Shown in pieces: positions 8,671-15,701 of a stretch of 64,000 nucleotides of DNA. The translations under genes were made by a program, and so were the position numbers. The notes beneath the pieces were generated by a model. That model saw nothing but the letters and a program-made list of their open reading frames with translations, was not told the origin of the DNA and searched no databases. The DNA lies in contig NZ_SJSL01000001.1 of assembly GCF_004331695.1 (NCBI RefSeq), positions 682,001 through 746,000 on the forward strand. The letters run 5' to 3'. Source of the DNA: Pedobacter psychroterrae (lineage in GTDB: Bacteria > Bacteroidota > Bacteroidia > Sphingobacteriales > Sphingobacteriaceae). The stretch's first letter is position 1. Each line of letters starts with the position of its first letter.

Positions 8671-9321
8671 TTATTTCTCCTGTGGAGCATAAGCCCCGGT
8701 AGTCAACCATGTAATCCATGCTTTTTTAAATTCCGCATGGCTCAAAGGAGGATGTGCCCGCCCCTCTCCCATATTCCAACCGGCCAACACCAAATCGTCA
8801 TCAGCATGCTCGATAAGCTTCTTCATGTCTTTATGTCCGTTTTGTTTAGGATCAACCAATTGTTTAGCCAACTGATAAGGTGATCTGCCTTCGAAAACCA
8901 TTTTCATATCTGCAGGAGGTAAATGCCAATTTGGGTTACCGGGAGGAGTATTCGGTCCTGGGGTATTGGTTGGCTGATGGCAATTCGAACATTTCATAGC
9001 AGAAACTCCTTTCCCATCCAGCCCTCTTTTAGGAAGCATGGCATGGGGGTGACTATCATCCCCTTGCAGTGGAACATCTCCGGCTGGATGGCAGTTCATG
9101 CATCGAGGACTCATTAAAACGGCATAAACTTTCTTAAAAGCATTGACCGAAGCAACACTGTCCTTTACCACGTTGGTTTTTACATTGATGGCCGATTGTT
9201 TATCTATTGATAAGTTCGAACCAAAGGCCATAATGCCCACAAATAAAAATAAACTTCCTAATACAAAGAAGGTTCTTAAAGCGCTACTGGGTCTCTTGTT
9301 GTAAAACTGCTTCATACTCAT
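8671..9321 (-). CDS. exported diheme cytochrome c-like protein
   Basis: A 216-residue protein with an N-terminal membrane or signal segment (residues about 15-34, ALRTFFVLGSLFLFVGIMAFG) and two CxxCH heme-binding motifs, CMNCH at 74-78 and CSNCH at 111-115. It is the first gene of the molybdoenzyme operon, 25 bases upstream of the large subunit, so it is the likely electron acceptor in place of a FAD subunit. The long spacing and the Pro/His-rich linker differ from small class I cytochromes; it may stay anchored to the membrane. Met3 (9315) is an alternative start. Confidence 0.88.
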   Translation of the reverse strand: MSMKQFYNKRPSSALRTFFVLGSLFLFVGIMAFGSNLSIDKQSAINVKTNVVKDSVASVNAFKKVYAVLMSPRCMNCHPAGDVPLQGDDSHPHAMLPKRGLDGKGVSAMKCSNCHQPTNTPGPNTPPGNPNWHLPPADMKMVFEGRSPYQLAKQLVDPKQNGHKDMKKLIEHADDDLVLAGWNMGEGRAHPPLSHAEFKKAWITWLTTGAYAPQEK

Positions 9322-9409
9322 TTACGGTTCTGTATTATAAGTTGTTATGAATATACAAAATATCATGTATAATGAACTAAGTATTTTCATGAACATAATG
9401 CCTTTAATA

Positions 9410-10555
9410 TCAACATCTTTTCTGTTGCATCAAGACCAGCATATTGCCCAGTGTCTCTGCTGTCCGTTTAAGGTTATCTGCTGTACATGCCAAGGCAGTT
9501 GCGAGATCGCCGGGCCGGTTTCCAATAGGCATTAATACGTCAAAATACGCCTGTAAATTAACATTCCGCTCCAACGGCACATTCCCCGCGAAGGCAACGA
9601 CAGGCAGGTCTTTAAGTTTGGCATGGTACGCTACGCCAAAAGGCCCTTTACCCTGTAAGGTTTGCTCATCAATACTCCCTTCCCCGGTAATGACCAGATC
9701 TGCCCGTTCCAGTGCCGAATTAAAATCTGTAAGTGAAAGAAAATGATCTATCCCATTTACCAATCTGGCATTCAGAAATGCGTATAAGCCGGCAGCTGCT
9801 CCGCCTGCAGTACCTCCGTACTTTATCGCAGCCATATCCCTTCCTGTATGGTGTAAAGCAACGGCCGAAAGTTTATTAAGCGCCTGGTCCAATTTTTTCA
9901 CCTCATCCGGGGATGCACCTTTTTGAGGGCCGAACACAGCTGCAGATCCCTGGTCACCTAATAGCATATTGTCTACATCGCACAAAACAATCACTTCACA
10001 TTTCAATATTCTTTCGTCCAGTGCTGAAAGGTCAGCGGTGGCTAACGCTCCAAGATCTTCAGGAAGAATGGTTAACTCATTGCCGTCCGCGTTTAAGAAA
10101 CGGACACCAAGGGCACGCAAAATACCCGTACCACCATCCACAGTAGCCGAGCCACCCATGCCGATTATAATTTTTTTAACCCCCTGGTCAAGTGCTTTTC
10201 TGATCATTTCCCCTGTACCGGAAGAATTCGCACGCAGCGGGTTACGCTCTTCTGGTTTTAGTAACCTTATACCTGATGCATTTGCCATTTCTATAACGGC
10301 AGTTGCACCATTATCGATCAGGCCAAATACCCCATTTATGGGTCTGCCCAGTGCATCGTGTACTGCCGCATCCAACAATGTGCCTTTACATTTTTTGATA
10401 ATTAAGGTTCCAGTACCATCCCCGCCATCTGCTACCGGGAAACACTCAGTGGTAACACCGGCCTTACTTCGCCTTAAACCTTCCTGAATAGCAAGCGCTG
10501 CTTCTTCGGCATTCAGACTGTGTTTAAAAGCATTGGGGGAAATCAGGATATGCAT
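9410..10555 (-). CDS. glxK: glycerate kinase (GlxK/GarK type)
   Basis: A 381-residue type I glycerate kinase, which phosphorylates D-glycerate with ATP (2-phosphoglycerate in characterised family members). Family signatures are the N-terminal SPNAFKHSLNAEEAA, PVADGGDGTGT (residues about 42-52), IIIGMGGSATVDGGTG and DLVITGEGSIDEQT. The length matches the family. It lies 11 bases downstream of a D-2-hydroxyacid dehydrogenase gene, so the pair plausibly converts hydroxypyruvate or glyoxylate-derived carbon to glycerate and feeds it to glycolysis. Confidence 0.93.
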   Translation of the reverse strand: MHILISPNAFKHSLNAEEAALAIQEGLRRSKAGVTTECFPVADGGDGTGTLIIKKCKGTLLDAAVHDALGRPINGVFGLIDNGATAVIEMANASGIRLLKPEERNPLRANSSGTGEMIRKALDQGVKKIIIGMGGSATVDGGTGILRALGVRFLNADGNELTILPEDLGALATADLSALDERILKCEVIVLCDVDNMLLGDQGSAAVFGPQKGASPDEVKKLDQALNKLSAVALHHTGRDMAAIKYGGTAGGAAAGLYAFLNARLVNGIDHFLSLTDFNSALERADLVITGEGSIDEQTLQGKGPFGVAYHAKLKDLPVVAFAGNVPLERNVNLQAYFDVLMPIGNRPGDLATALACTADNLKRTAETLGNMLVLMQQKRC

Positions 10556-10566
10556 AATGCCTTTAG

Positions 10567-11526
10567 TTACAAGTTCACCACATTTACAGGATTACCATTT
10601 TTATAGGCAGTCAGGTTGCCGACAGTTATCTCCATTAACCTGGCTCTCGCTTCTTTTGTCGCCCAGGCGATGTGAGGTGTAATGATGCAGTTTTTTGCAC
10701 TAAAAAGCGGGTTGTCCTTTGCAGGCGGCTCAACAGAAAGCACATCAAGGCCCGCTCCGGCAATTGTTCCGCTGTTCAATGCTTCGGCAAGATCTTCTTC
10801 AATAATGACAGGTCCCCTTGAGGTATTCAACAGAAAAGCGCTGCTTTTCATTCGCTGTAAGTTCTCTTTATTGATCAGCCCCTGGGTTTCAGGTGTTAAT
10901 GGGCAATGGATACTGACCACATCTGACTGCTCCAGCAGCTCGGGTATTTCTGCCCACTTAAAATTACTGCGTTGAGACTGATCTGTCCGGTTCCGGCTTG
11001 TACCGATAACTTTCATCCCAAATGCAGTGGCCACATCGGCAACCTGCCTGCCTATATGGCCAAACCCGATAATCCCCATCGTTTTTCCTGTCAGTTCAAC
11101 CAGTGGATAATCCCAGAAGCAAAAGTCAGCAGCGGAAGCCCAGCGGCCGGAGGCCACTGCATCACTATGGCGCTGCACACGCAGGCAAAGTTCCAGTAAA
11201 AGGCCAAAGGTTAGCTGCACTACAGATGGCGTGCCATAACCTGGTACATTACTTACTGTTATCCCCTTTTCCCTAGCCATTCGGGTATCCACTATGTTAT
11301 ATCCAGTGGCCAGGACTCCAATGTATTTTAAGTCCGGAAGACTATTTAATGCGGCTGCGTTTACCGGTGTTTTATTGGTAAATATTACATCCGCGCCTTT
11401 TGAGCGTTCAACAACTTTATCTACCGGAGTACGGTCGTACAGGGTTACTTCACCGAATTGCTTTAAGCCGTCCCAGCTCAGGTCCCCGGGATTCAGTGTG
11501 TATCCGTCTAGTATTACGATTTTCAT
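10567..11526 (-). CDS. D-2-hydroxyacid dehydrogenase (probable glycerate/hydroxypyruvate reductase)
   Basis: A 319-residue NAD-dependent D-isomer-specific 2-hydroxyacid dehydrogenase. I use the ATG at 11526 (MKIVILDGY); a 24-residue upstream extension lacks family features. The dinucleotide fold carries GIIGFGHIGRQVAD. The catalytic Arg lies around CPLTPETQGL to NTSRGPVI, and the His is in TPHIAWATKEAR. Coupling to a glycerate kinase gene points to hydroxypyruvate or glyoxylate reduction, though phosphoglycerate dehydrogenase-like activity cannot be excluded. It is the first gene of a two-gene unit. Confidence 0.88.
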   Translation of the reverse strand: MKIVILDGYTLNPGDLSWDGLKQFGEVTLYDRTPVDKVVERSKGADVIFTNKTPVNAAALNSLPDLKYIGVLATGYNIVDTRMAREKGITVSNVPGYGTPSVVQLTFGLLLELCLRVQRHSDAVASGRWASAADFCFWDYPLVELTGKTMGIIGFGHIGRQVADVATAFGMKVIGTSRNRTDQSQRSNFKWAEIPELLEQSDVVSIHCPLTPETQGLINKENLQRMKSSAFLLNTSRGPVIIEEDLAEALNSGTIAGAGLDVLSVEPPAKDNPLFSAKNCIITPHIAWATKEARARLMEITVGNLTAYKNGNPVNVVNL

Positions 11527-11723
11527 ATATAATGTTAAAATAATTATCGGTCTGATTTTACACTTCGATTGTGCTTTGGCTGAAGACTTACAAATCAACT
11601 GATTGACATGAAATGTCCCATTACCTAAATCTAATCATTTTTTAATTGTTTTGATGGGCGAGCTTGAAAAGTAAAATCAGGTGAGGGTATTTATCAGTGA
11701 AGCGATGGCGATTTATGCTGATT

Positions 11724-11770
11724 GCGACAGCGATCGCCAAAATTCAGCGAAATAGCGACAGCGATCGCCA
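11724..11770. repeat. direct repeat of GCGACAGCGATCGCCA containing a GCGATCGC palindrome
   Basis: The 16-mer GCGACAGCGATCGCCA occurs at 11724-11739 and again at 11755-11770, a 31-base period. Each copy contains the palindrome GCGATCGC, and a related AGCGATGGCGAT lies just before at 11701-11712. The rest of 11599-12102 holds no gene. The repeat lies in the gap between the hydroxyacid dehydrogenase and the DUF6266 genes. Confidence 0.7.
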
Positions 11771-11831
11771 TTCTTCATCTCGCCTGATCTCTTGGTTTAT
11801 GGTCTTGGTACCTTTGTTTCATTAAAAATTA

Positions 11832-11978
11832 AGTGTCTGTTAAGGTCACAAAAAGTAAAAGAAAGGAGTAAAATTAAGTGATCTGCTTTCGGACTGACTT
11901 TTTAAGGCGCGAAAAGCGCGTAAAAAGAATGTCCTTACCAGACACTGAATTTTAAGGTCACAAAAAGTAAAAGAAAGG
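11832..11978. repeat. composite repeat element with nested inverted and direct repeats
   Basis: Outer inverted arms, 11832-11845 and 11933-11946, match at 13 of 14 positions (AGTGTCTGTTAAGG against CCTTACCAGACACT). Inside is a stem-loop with CTTTTTA/TAAAAAG arms (11898-11927) flanked by GGAC/GTCC (11891-11934). A perfect 27-bp direct repeat beginning TTAAGGTCACAAAAAG is at 11840-11866 and 11952-11978. No coding frame is convincing. It resembles a small non-autonomous mobile element or a tandem remnant. Confidence 0.6.
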
Positions 11979-12053
11979 GGCGAGTATGAAATAGCGAGAA
12001 CACGGTTAGCGGTCAGCATGACGCGAAGGTGAGCATAAAAAATAAATAATAAG

Positions 12054-12078
12054 ATCCCGGATCGGGTCCGGGATGACG
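12054..12078. repeat. REP-like palindrome with GACG tail
   Basis: ATCCCGGA (12054-12061) and TCCGGGAT (12067-12074) are perfect 8-bp arms around a 5-base loop, followed by GACG. The layout and 20 of 25 bases match the element at 52740-52764. This fits dispersed extragenic palindromes. It lies 25 bases before the first DUF6266 gene. Confidence 0.65.
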
Positions 12079-12102
12079 AGGAAATTTAAAAAAACATAAA
12101 AG

Positions 12103-12684
12103 ATGGGAAGATATAAACAAGGGATACTGGGAGCGTTCTCAGGGAAAGTAGGAAATGTGGTAGGATCGTCGATCAATGGGATTGACTATATGAAGGGCTT
12201 GCCGAGGAAGTCGACGAAGACACCGACACTGCCTCAGCTGATGCAAAGGTCCAGATTTGGCCTAATGGCGGATTTTTTAAGGACACTTGGTGGGGTGGTG
12301 AAGGTTGGTTTTCAATCGAGAAAGAAGGGTTTGACACCTTATAATGCGGCTTCGTCATATAACCTGGAGCATGCGATAACGGGTACGTACCCCAACTTTG
12401 TAGTGGATTATCCGGAGGTGGTATACAGCAGGGGAAACCTATTGGGTTTGTCTGACCAGGAAGTGGCTGCTGCGGTAGCGGGTGAGCTGGACTTTAGCTG
12501 GTCGAATGATGCGCCTGTGGGTGGTTCCGGTGGTACGGATAAGGCTACGATAGTGGTTTACAATCCTGCGAAAGACAAGTATGTGGTAGCGCAGGCTGCT
12601 GCGGCAAGGAGTGCGGAGACTAGTACGGTAGAACTTCCGGCAGATTTCAGCGCGCATCGCGCATTGGGGTATTCCGGAAGATGA
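12103..12684 (+). CDS. DUF6266 family protein, C-terminus degenerate or truncated
   Basis: A 193-residue protein whose N-terminus (GILGAFSGKVGNVVGSSINGIDYMKGLP) is the typical start of DUF6266, a Bacteroidota family of unknown function often present in many copies. It parallels the second copy at 12943 through LPADFS near the end, but then stops early (AHRALGYSGR). The second copy continues for about 30 residues with CWMGYTSADGK and VSTSVYVGE. A shifted frame after codon 185 reads HWGIPEDEA and then stops, which suggests a frameshift. There is no signal peptide and no membrane segment. Confidence 0.8.
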   Translation: MGRYKQGILGAFSGKVGNVVGSSINGIDYMKGLPRKSTKTPTLPQLMQRSRFGLMADFLRTLGGVVKVGFQSRKKGLTPYNAASSYNLEHAITGTYPNFVVDYPEVVYSRGNLLGLSDQEVAAAVAGELDFSWSNDAPVGGSGGTDKATIVVYNPAKDKYVVAQAAAARSAETSTVELPADFSAHRALGYSGR

Positions 12685-12782
12685 GGCATAAGCGTACGAT
12701 TGCGAAGTATGCGGACTGGATCAGGCCGGTTCCTCCCTTAGGATAGATAGGGTTTAGCAGCCGGGAGGGTTGCTGTAAAAGT

Positions 12783-12862
12783 TCTTTGACATGTTGGTAT
12801 TATAACAATAAACGGGTTGGCTTCAGGCCAATGAGGCATGTCAGAGAGAAGGCATTTGGCTG
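12783..12862. other. structured spacer between the DUF6266 genes
   Basis: The gap 12685-12942 holds no gene. It contains the inverted pair TTCTTTGACATG near 12781-12792 and CATGTCAGAGA near 12837-12847, and a small hairpin TTGGC-TTCA-GGCCAA near 12817. AAAAGTTCTTTGACATG resembles sequences seen before highly expressed Bacteroidota transcripts such as rRNA operons, but no rRNA follows. It may be a leader or promoter of the second DUF6266 gene. Confidence 0.3.
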
Positions 12863-12942
12863 GTTTGCGACCGCAGGGAGCTTAGTAGGCGCAGCCTTTG
12901 ACTGACAGCCGAAATTGGTTACACAATAAAAAAACACACTTT

Positions 12943-13581
12943 ATGGCAAAATATAAAAATGGCATCCAGGGGTCTTTCTCTGGAAAAATTGGTAATATGG
13001 TAGGTGCAAATTCAAGGGGCGTACACTATATGAGAAGTGCTGGTAAAACCAGTAAGGTGCCCTCTGAAGCGCAACAGCAAAACATGAAAATCTTTGCAAT
13101 GGTGATGAACTGGCTAAAGCCTATTCTGAAGTTCATTAATATTGGATTTCAAATGGAAACAGACGGCAAGACACCCATCAACAGGGCTGTGGGACTGCAA
13201 CTGAAAGAAGCGGTGATCAGTGATGAGCAGGGATTGAGGATTAACTTTGCGCGTGCGGTACTCAGTAAAGGGATTCTGCTGGTGTCCTGGATAAGAGAGA
13301 TCCTGTTGCTGGCAGATCTAATTCTTAGCATAAAATGGGAAAATCCTGCTGATTCTGTTTATAGCAGCGATGATGATAAAGCAAATTTCATCATCTATAA
13401 TCCGGTAAAGGAAAAGTTCGTAGTGTTTGAGCAGGCAGTCAAAAGGGAAGATAAAATGGTAGAGTTACAACTACCCGCTGATTTTTCAGGTGATTCCGTT
13501 CATTGCTGGATGGGATACACAAGTGCTGACGGTAAAATGGTAAGCACTTCGGTATATGTTGGAGAGCTATTGGTAAGTTAG
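12943..13581 (+). CDS. DUF6266 family protein
   Basis: A 212-residue full-length DUF6266 protein. I start at the ATG at 12943 (MAKYKNGIQGSFSGKIGN), which aligns with the first copy; an upstream in-frame extension to 12898 has no family match. Landmarks are FSGKIGNMVGANSRGVHYMRS (residues about 12-32), the aromatic/basic middle, FIIYNPVKEKFVVFE, LQLPADFSG, and the C-terminal CWMGYTSADGKMVSTSVYVGELL. No catalytic motif is visible. The extended beta-rich pattern suggests a structural or binding protein. The function is unknown, and paralogue duplication is evident. Confidence 0.85.
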   Translation: MAKYKNGIQGSFSGKIGNMVGANSRGVHYMRSAGKTSKVPSEAQQQNMKIFAMVMNWLKPILKFINIGFQMETDGKTPINRAVGLQLKEAVISDEQGLRINFARAVLSKGILLVSWIREILLLADLILSIKWENPADSVYSSDDDKANFIIYNPVKEKFVVFEQAVKREDKMVELQLPADFSGDSVHCWMGYTSADGKMVSTSVYVGELLVS

Positions 13582-13587
13582 CCTGTG

Positions 13588-13950
13588 CTAATTTGGCACG
13601 TAATGCTCTATTCGATTGGCAAAGTCATTGAGATCAAAGGGCTTGTTGATGAATTCATCAGCTGTGCATTTTGACTTTACTTTGCTGAGGTAGTTGTCGG
13701 CTGACATGATCATCACCGGGATATTATGGGTTTTGGCATTGCACTTTAACTCTTTGCAGATGTCGATTCCACTGCCATCAGGCAATCTTACATCCAGCAC
13801 GACCATATCCGGTATGTGAATCTGCATTTGCCGCCAAAATTCGCGGACTGTTGGGGAGACGATCACTTCATAATCCTCTTCTGTTAACATAAATTCAATG
13901 ATGTCCCTGATTGCTGCATTGTCTTCTACGACATAAATACATTTTTTCAT
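13588..13950 (-). CDS. single-domain response regulator (CheY-like)
   Basis: A 120-residue receiver domain with no output domain. The acidic pocket is Glu9/Asp10, the phospho-acceptor Asp53 is in VVLDVRLPDGSG, Ser83 is the switch residue, and Lys103 is in INKPFD. It likely acts as a phospho-relay or protein-binding switch. There is no kinase adjacent; the nearest is the PAS kinase at 15702 on the other strand. Two direct TTATCCAC repeats lie 59-85 bases upstream of its start and may control it. Confidence 0.92.
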   Translation of the reverse strand: MKKCIYVVEDNAAIRDIIEFMLTEEDYEVIVSPTVREFWRQMQIHIPDMVVLDVRLPDGSGIDICKELKCNAKTHNIPVMIMSADNYLSKVKSKCTADEFINKPFDLNDFANRIEHYVPN

Positions 13951-14008
13951 AGCTCATGATCTTTAGTATAAATGCTTAACATCGCTGAACAACAGAAGTT
14001 TATAATAC

Positions 14009-14035
14009 TTATCCACCTTTGCAGAGTTATCCACT
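14009..14035. promoter_or_regulatory. paired TTATCCAC direct repeats (DnaA-box-like)
   Basis: TTATCCACCTTT (14009-14020) and TTATCCACTTTT (14027-14038) are 11/12 identical direct repeats with an 18-base period. Each matches 8 of 9 bases of the DnaA-box form TTATCCACA. A third copy, TTATCCACT, is at 14550-14558, just after the end of the Ada-like gene. They lie upstream of the response regulator gene. They could be DnaA sites or operators for another protein. Confidence 0.4.
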
Positions 14036-14111
14036 TTTAAAGATTGGTTTTCATGAAAAGACAAGATTTAAAATTTTTAAAGCTTTAGTCAATCACTGCA
14101 AAACTGGGAAA

Positions 14112-14138
14112 TTGGAAGTCGCAAGTAGCGGCTTCCAA
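14112..14138 (-). terminator. hairpin downstream of the MmcQ/YjbR gene
   Basis: TTGGAAG-T-CGC (14112-14122) pairs with GCG-G-CTTCCAA (14128-14138) around a 5-base loop, with one T-G wobble. It starts 14 bases after the stop of the minus-strand gene at 14153. The run after it is only TTTCCC, so termination is plausible but weak. Confidence 0.5.
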
Positions 14139-14152
14139 TAAATAAATATCAT

Positions 14153-14503
14153 TTAGCTGGCTTTCTTTTTTTCAGTAATGGCTTTGAAACCTGTCTCCAG
14201 TACTGCTTTTAATAGCTCGGTACTGTAACTGTTGACATACATGCAGACATAAGGATAGTCCTGATAGTGTGGGGTAATGAAACAACTTTCGGGATACCGC
14301 TCCAGGAACTGCTCCCGGCTTTCGAAGTCTGTACGAAAGGCAATCCACTCACCGTTTTCATGCAATCTGCACAATAGGTTCTTTTTTATCTTTATGGAAG
14401 GTGTGTCATAGTGGGAAAGACTATCCGTAGCATCCGGAAACTGAAGCGCAATAGCTCTTACCGGTTCAAAATCAATAGGGTTAAAATTTATGATCTTAGT
14501 CAT
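14153..14503 (-). CDS. MmcQ/YjbR family protein
   Basis: A 116-residue protein of the MmcQ/YjbR family, which has a CyaY-like fold sometimes called DNA-binding. Typical elements are the N-terminal ALQFPDATDSLSHYDTPSIKIKKNLLCRL and the central IAFRTDFESREQFLERYPESCFITPHYQDYPYVCMYV. The precise role of the family is not settled. It is transcribed away from the Ada-like gene side (56 bases downstream of that gene) and may share its transcript, which would link it loosely to DNA repair. Confidence 0.8.
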   Translation of the reverse strand: MTKIINFNPIDFEPVRAIALQFPDATDSLSHYDTPSIKIKKNLLCRLHENGEWIAFRTDFESREQFLERYPESCFITPHYQDYPYVCMYVNSYSTELLKAVLETGFKAITEKKKAS

Positions 14504-14559
14504 TTATCGTAAAAATAACGATTTTAAAATCAAAGAGCAATCAATTAAATTATCCACTC

Positions 14560-15405
14560 TCAAGGGTTGATTTTTGCTCCCTCCCATCCTATTATGGCTG
14601 ACTTTCGGGTGCTGCCCCACATATATCCTCCTACGGCGCCGGACGACTGAATGACACGGTGACAAGGAATCAGAAAGGCAACAGGATTACTGCCTATTGC
14701 TGTACCTACTGCCCTGGAAGCGCCGGGAGTATCAATGTGTTGCGCAATGGATCCGTAAGTAGTAAGGCCACCCATTGGAACTTTCAACAGTGCTTCCCAA
14801 ACTTTAAGCTGGAAATCAGTTCCTTTGAGATGGAGTTTTATCTCTGAAAGTCTAGTCCAGTCGCTATGAAAAATAAGGAGTGCATTTTGCTGAAACTCAT
14901 CCGTTTTGTTAGTGAATAAAGCATTGGGGAATTTTACCCTGAGCTTTTCCAGTCCCGCTGCTTGTGCTGCTTCGAATGCCATGTAACATACTCCCCTGTC
15001 TGTAGATGCAACCAGGACATTACCAAAGGGGCTTTGTGTAAAACTGTAATTGATATGTAGATTTTGACCACCGTTCTTATATTCTGCCGGGGTCATTCCC
15101 TCGATATTGACAAATAAATCATGCAGGCGACTTGTACCGGAAAGACCGGTTTCATAGGCAGCATCAAATAAGGTTACCTGTTTTTCTTTCAGCAGCTGCT
15201 TGGCATATTCTGTACTGATGTACTGCAGGAATTTCTTAGGCGTGGTGCCCGCCCATTCGGAAAATATCTTCTGGAAATGGAAGGGACTTAAGTTTACATG
15301 TTCTGCAATCTGGTCCAGACCGGGCTGCTCCCTGAAATGATCTTTGATGTATTCTATGGCCTTAGCGATACGGCTGTAGTTGATCTCGTCCTGTATACTC
15401 ATCAT
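14560..15405 (-). CDS. Ada-like fusion: AraC-type HTH plus methylated-DNA-protein-cysteine methyltransferase
   Basis: A 281-residue bifunctional protein. Residues about 10-110 form an AraC-type DNA-binding domain (LDQIAEHVNLSPFHFQKIFSEWAGTTPKKFL). Residues about 120-278 are an O6-alkylguanine-DNA alkyltransferase with acceptor Cys248 in LIPCHRVIQ. The N-terminal zinc-cysteine domain of E. coli Ada, which senses methylphosphotriesters, is absent. It removes alkyl groups from O6-guanine by suicide transfer and may regulate repair genes. A separate Cys-less alkyltransferase-like gene lies at 51.6 kb. Confidence 0.93.
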   Translation of the reverse strand: MMSIQDEINYSRIAKAIEYIKDHFREQPGLDQIAEHVNLSPFHFQKIFSEWAGTTPKKFLQYISTEYAKQLLKEKQVTLFDAAYETGLSGTSRLHDLFVNIEGMTPAEYKNGGQNLHINYSFTQSPFGNVLVASTDRGVCYMAFEAAQAAGLEKLRVKFPNALFTNKTDEFQQNALLIFHSDWTRLSEIKLHLKGTDFQLKVWEALLKVPMGGLTTYGSIAQHIDTPGASRAVGTAIGSNPVAFLIPCHRVIQSSGAVGGYMWGSTRKSAIIGWEGAKINP

Positions 15406-15701
15406 ATGAAGTTTATAGTACGAAAGTAAGGTATTAGATGCTAAGGAGAAATCCGATTCTTGCGCTTTTTATTTAAGAAGATGAACAGGGACAATTTACA
15501 ATAAGATGTCCTGTTAGTATTATATTGCAAGTCATTTTTAATTGCTGCCGGGGCAGTCGCCGGATCAAATTGTGATGAGGGGTAACACGGTAATGAATGG
15601 TGTGGGGAAAAGTGTGGTGCAAATTTTGTAATGGAAATACCTGTATACTAGGCATCAATGCATTATCAGCATAAAATTGTAATACATCCAAATAATTATA
15701 T

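Noticed and set aside
9969..10487. 172-codon plus-strand frame inside glycerate kinase
   Set aside because: A shadow frame of a complete glycerate kinase on the other strand; low-complexity Ser/Pro content.
11640..12100. CRISPR array
   Set aside because: There are repeats, but no regular spacing with unique spacers and no cas genes nearby.
12783..12900. rRNA operon start
   Set aside because: Leader-like TTCTTTGACAT is present but no 16S sequence follows; a DUF6266 gene does.
14009..14558. Chromosomal origin of replication
   Set aside because: Three near-DnaA boxes are too few, there is no AT-rich unwinding region and no dnaA or typical origin neighbours. Only the box cluster is reported.
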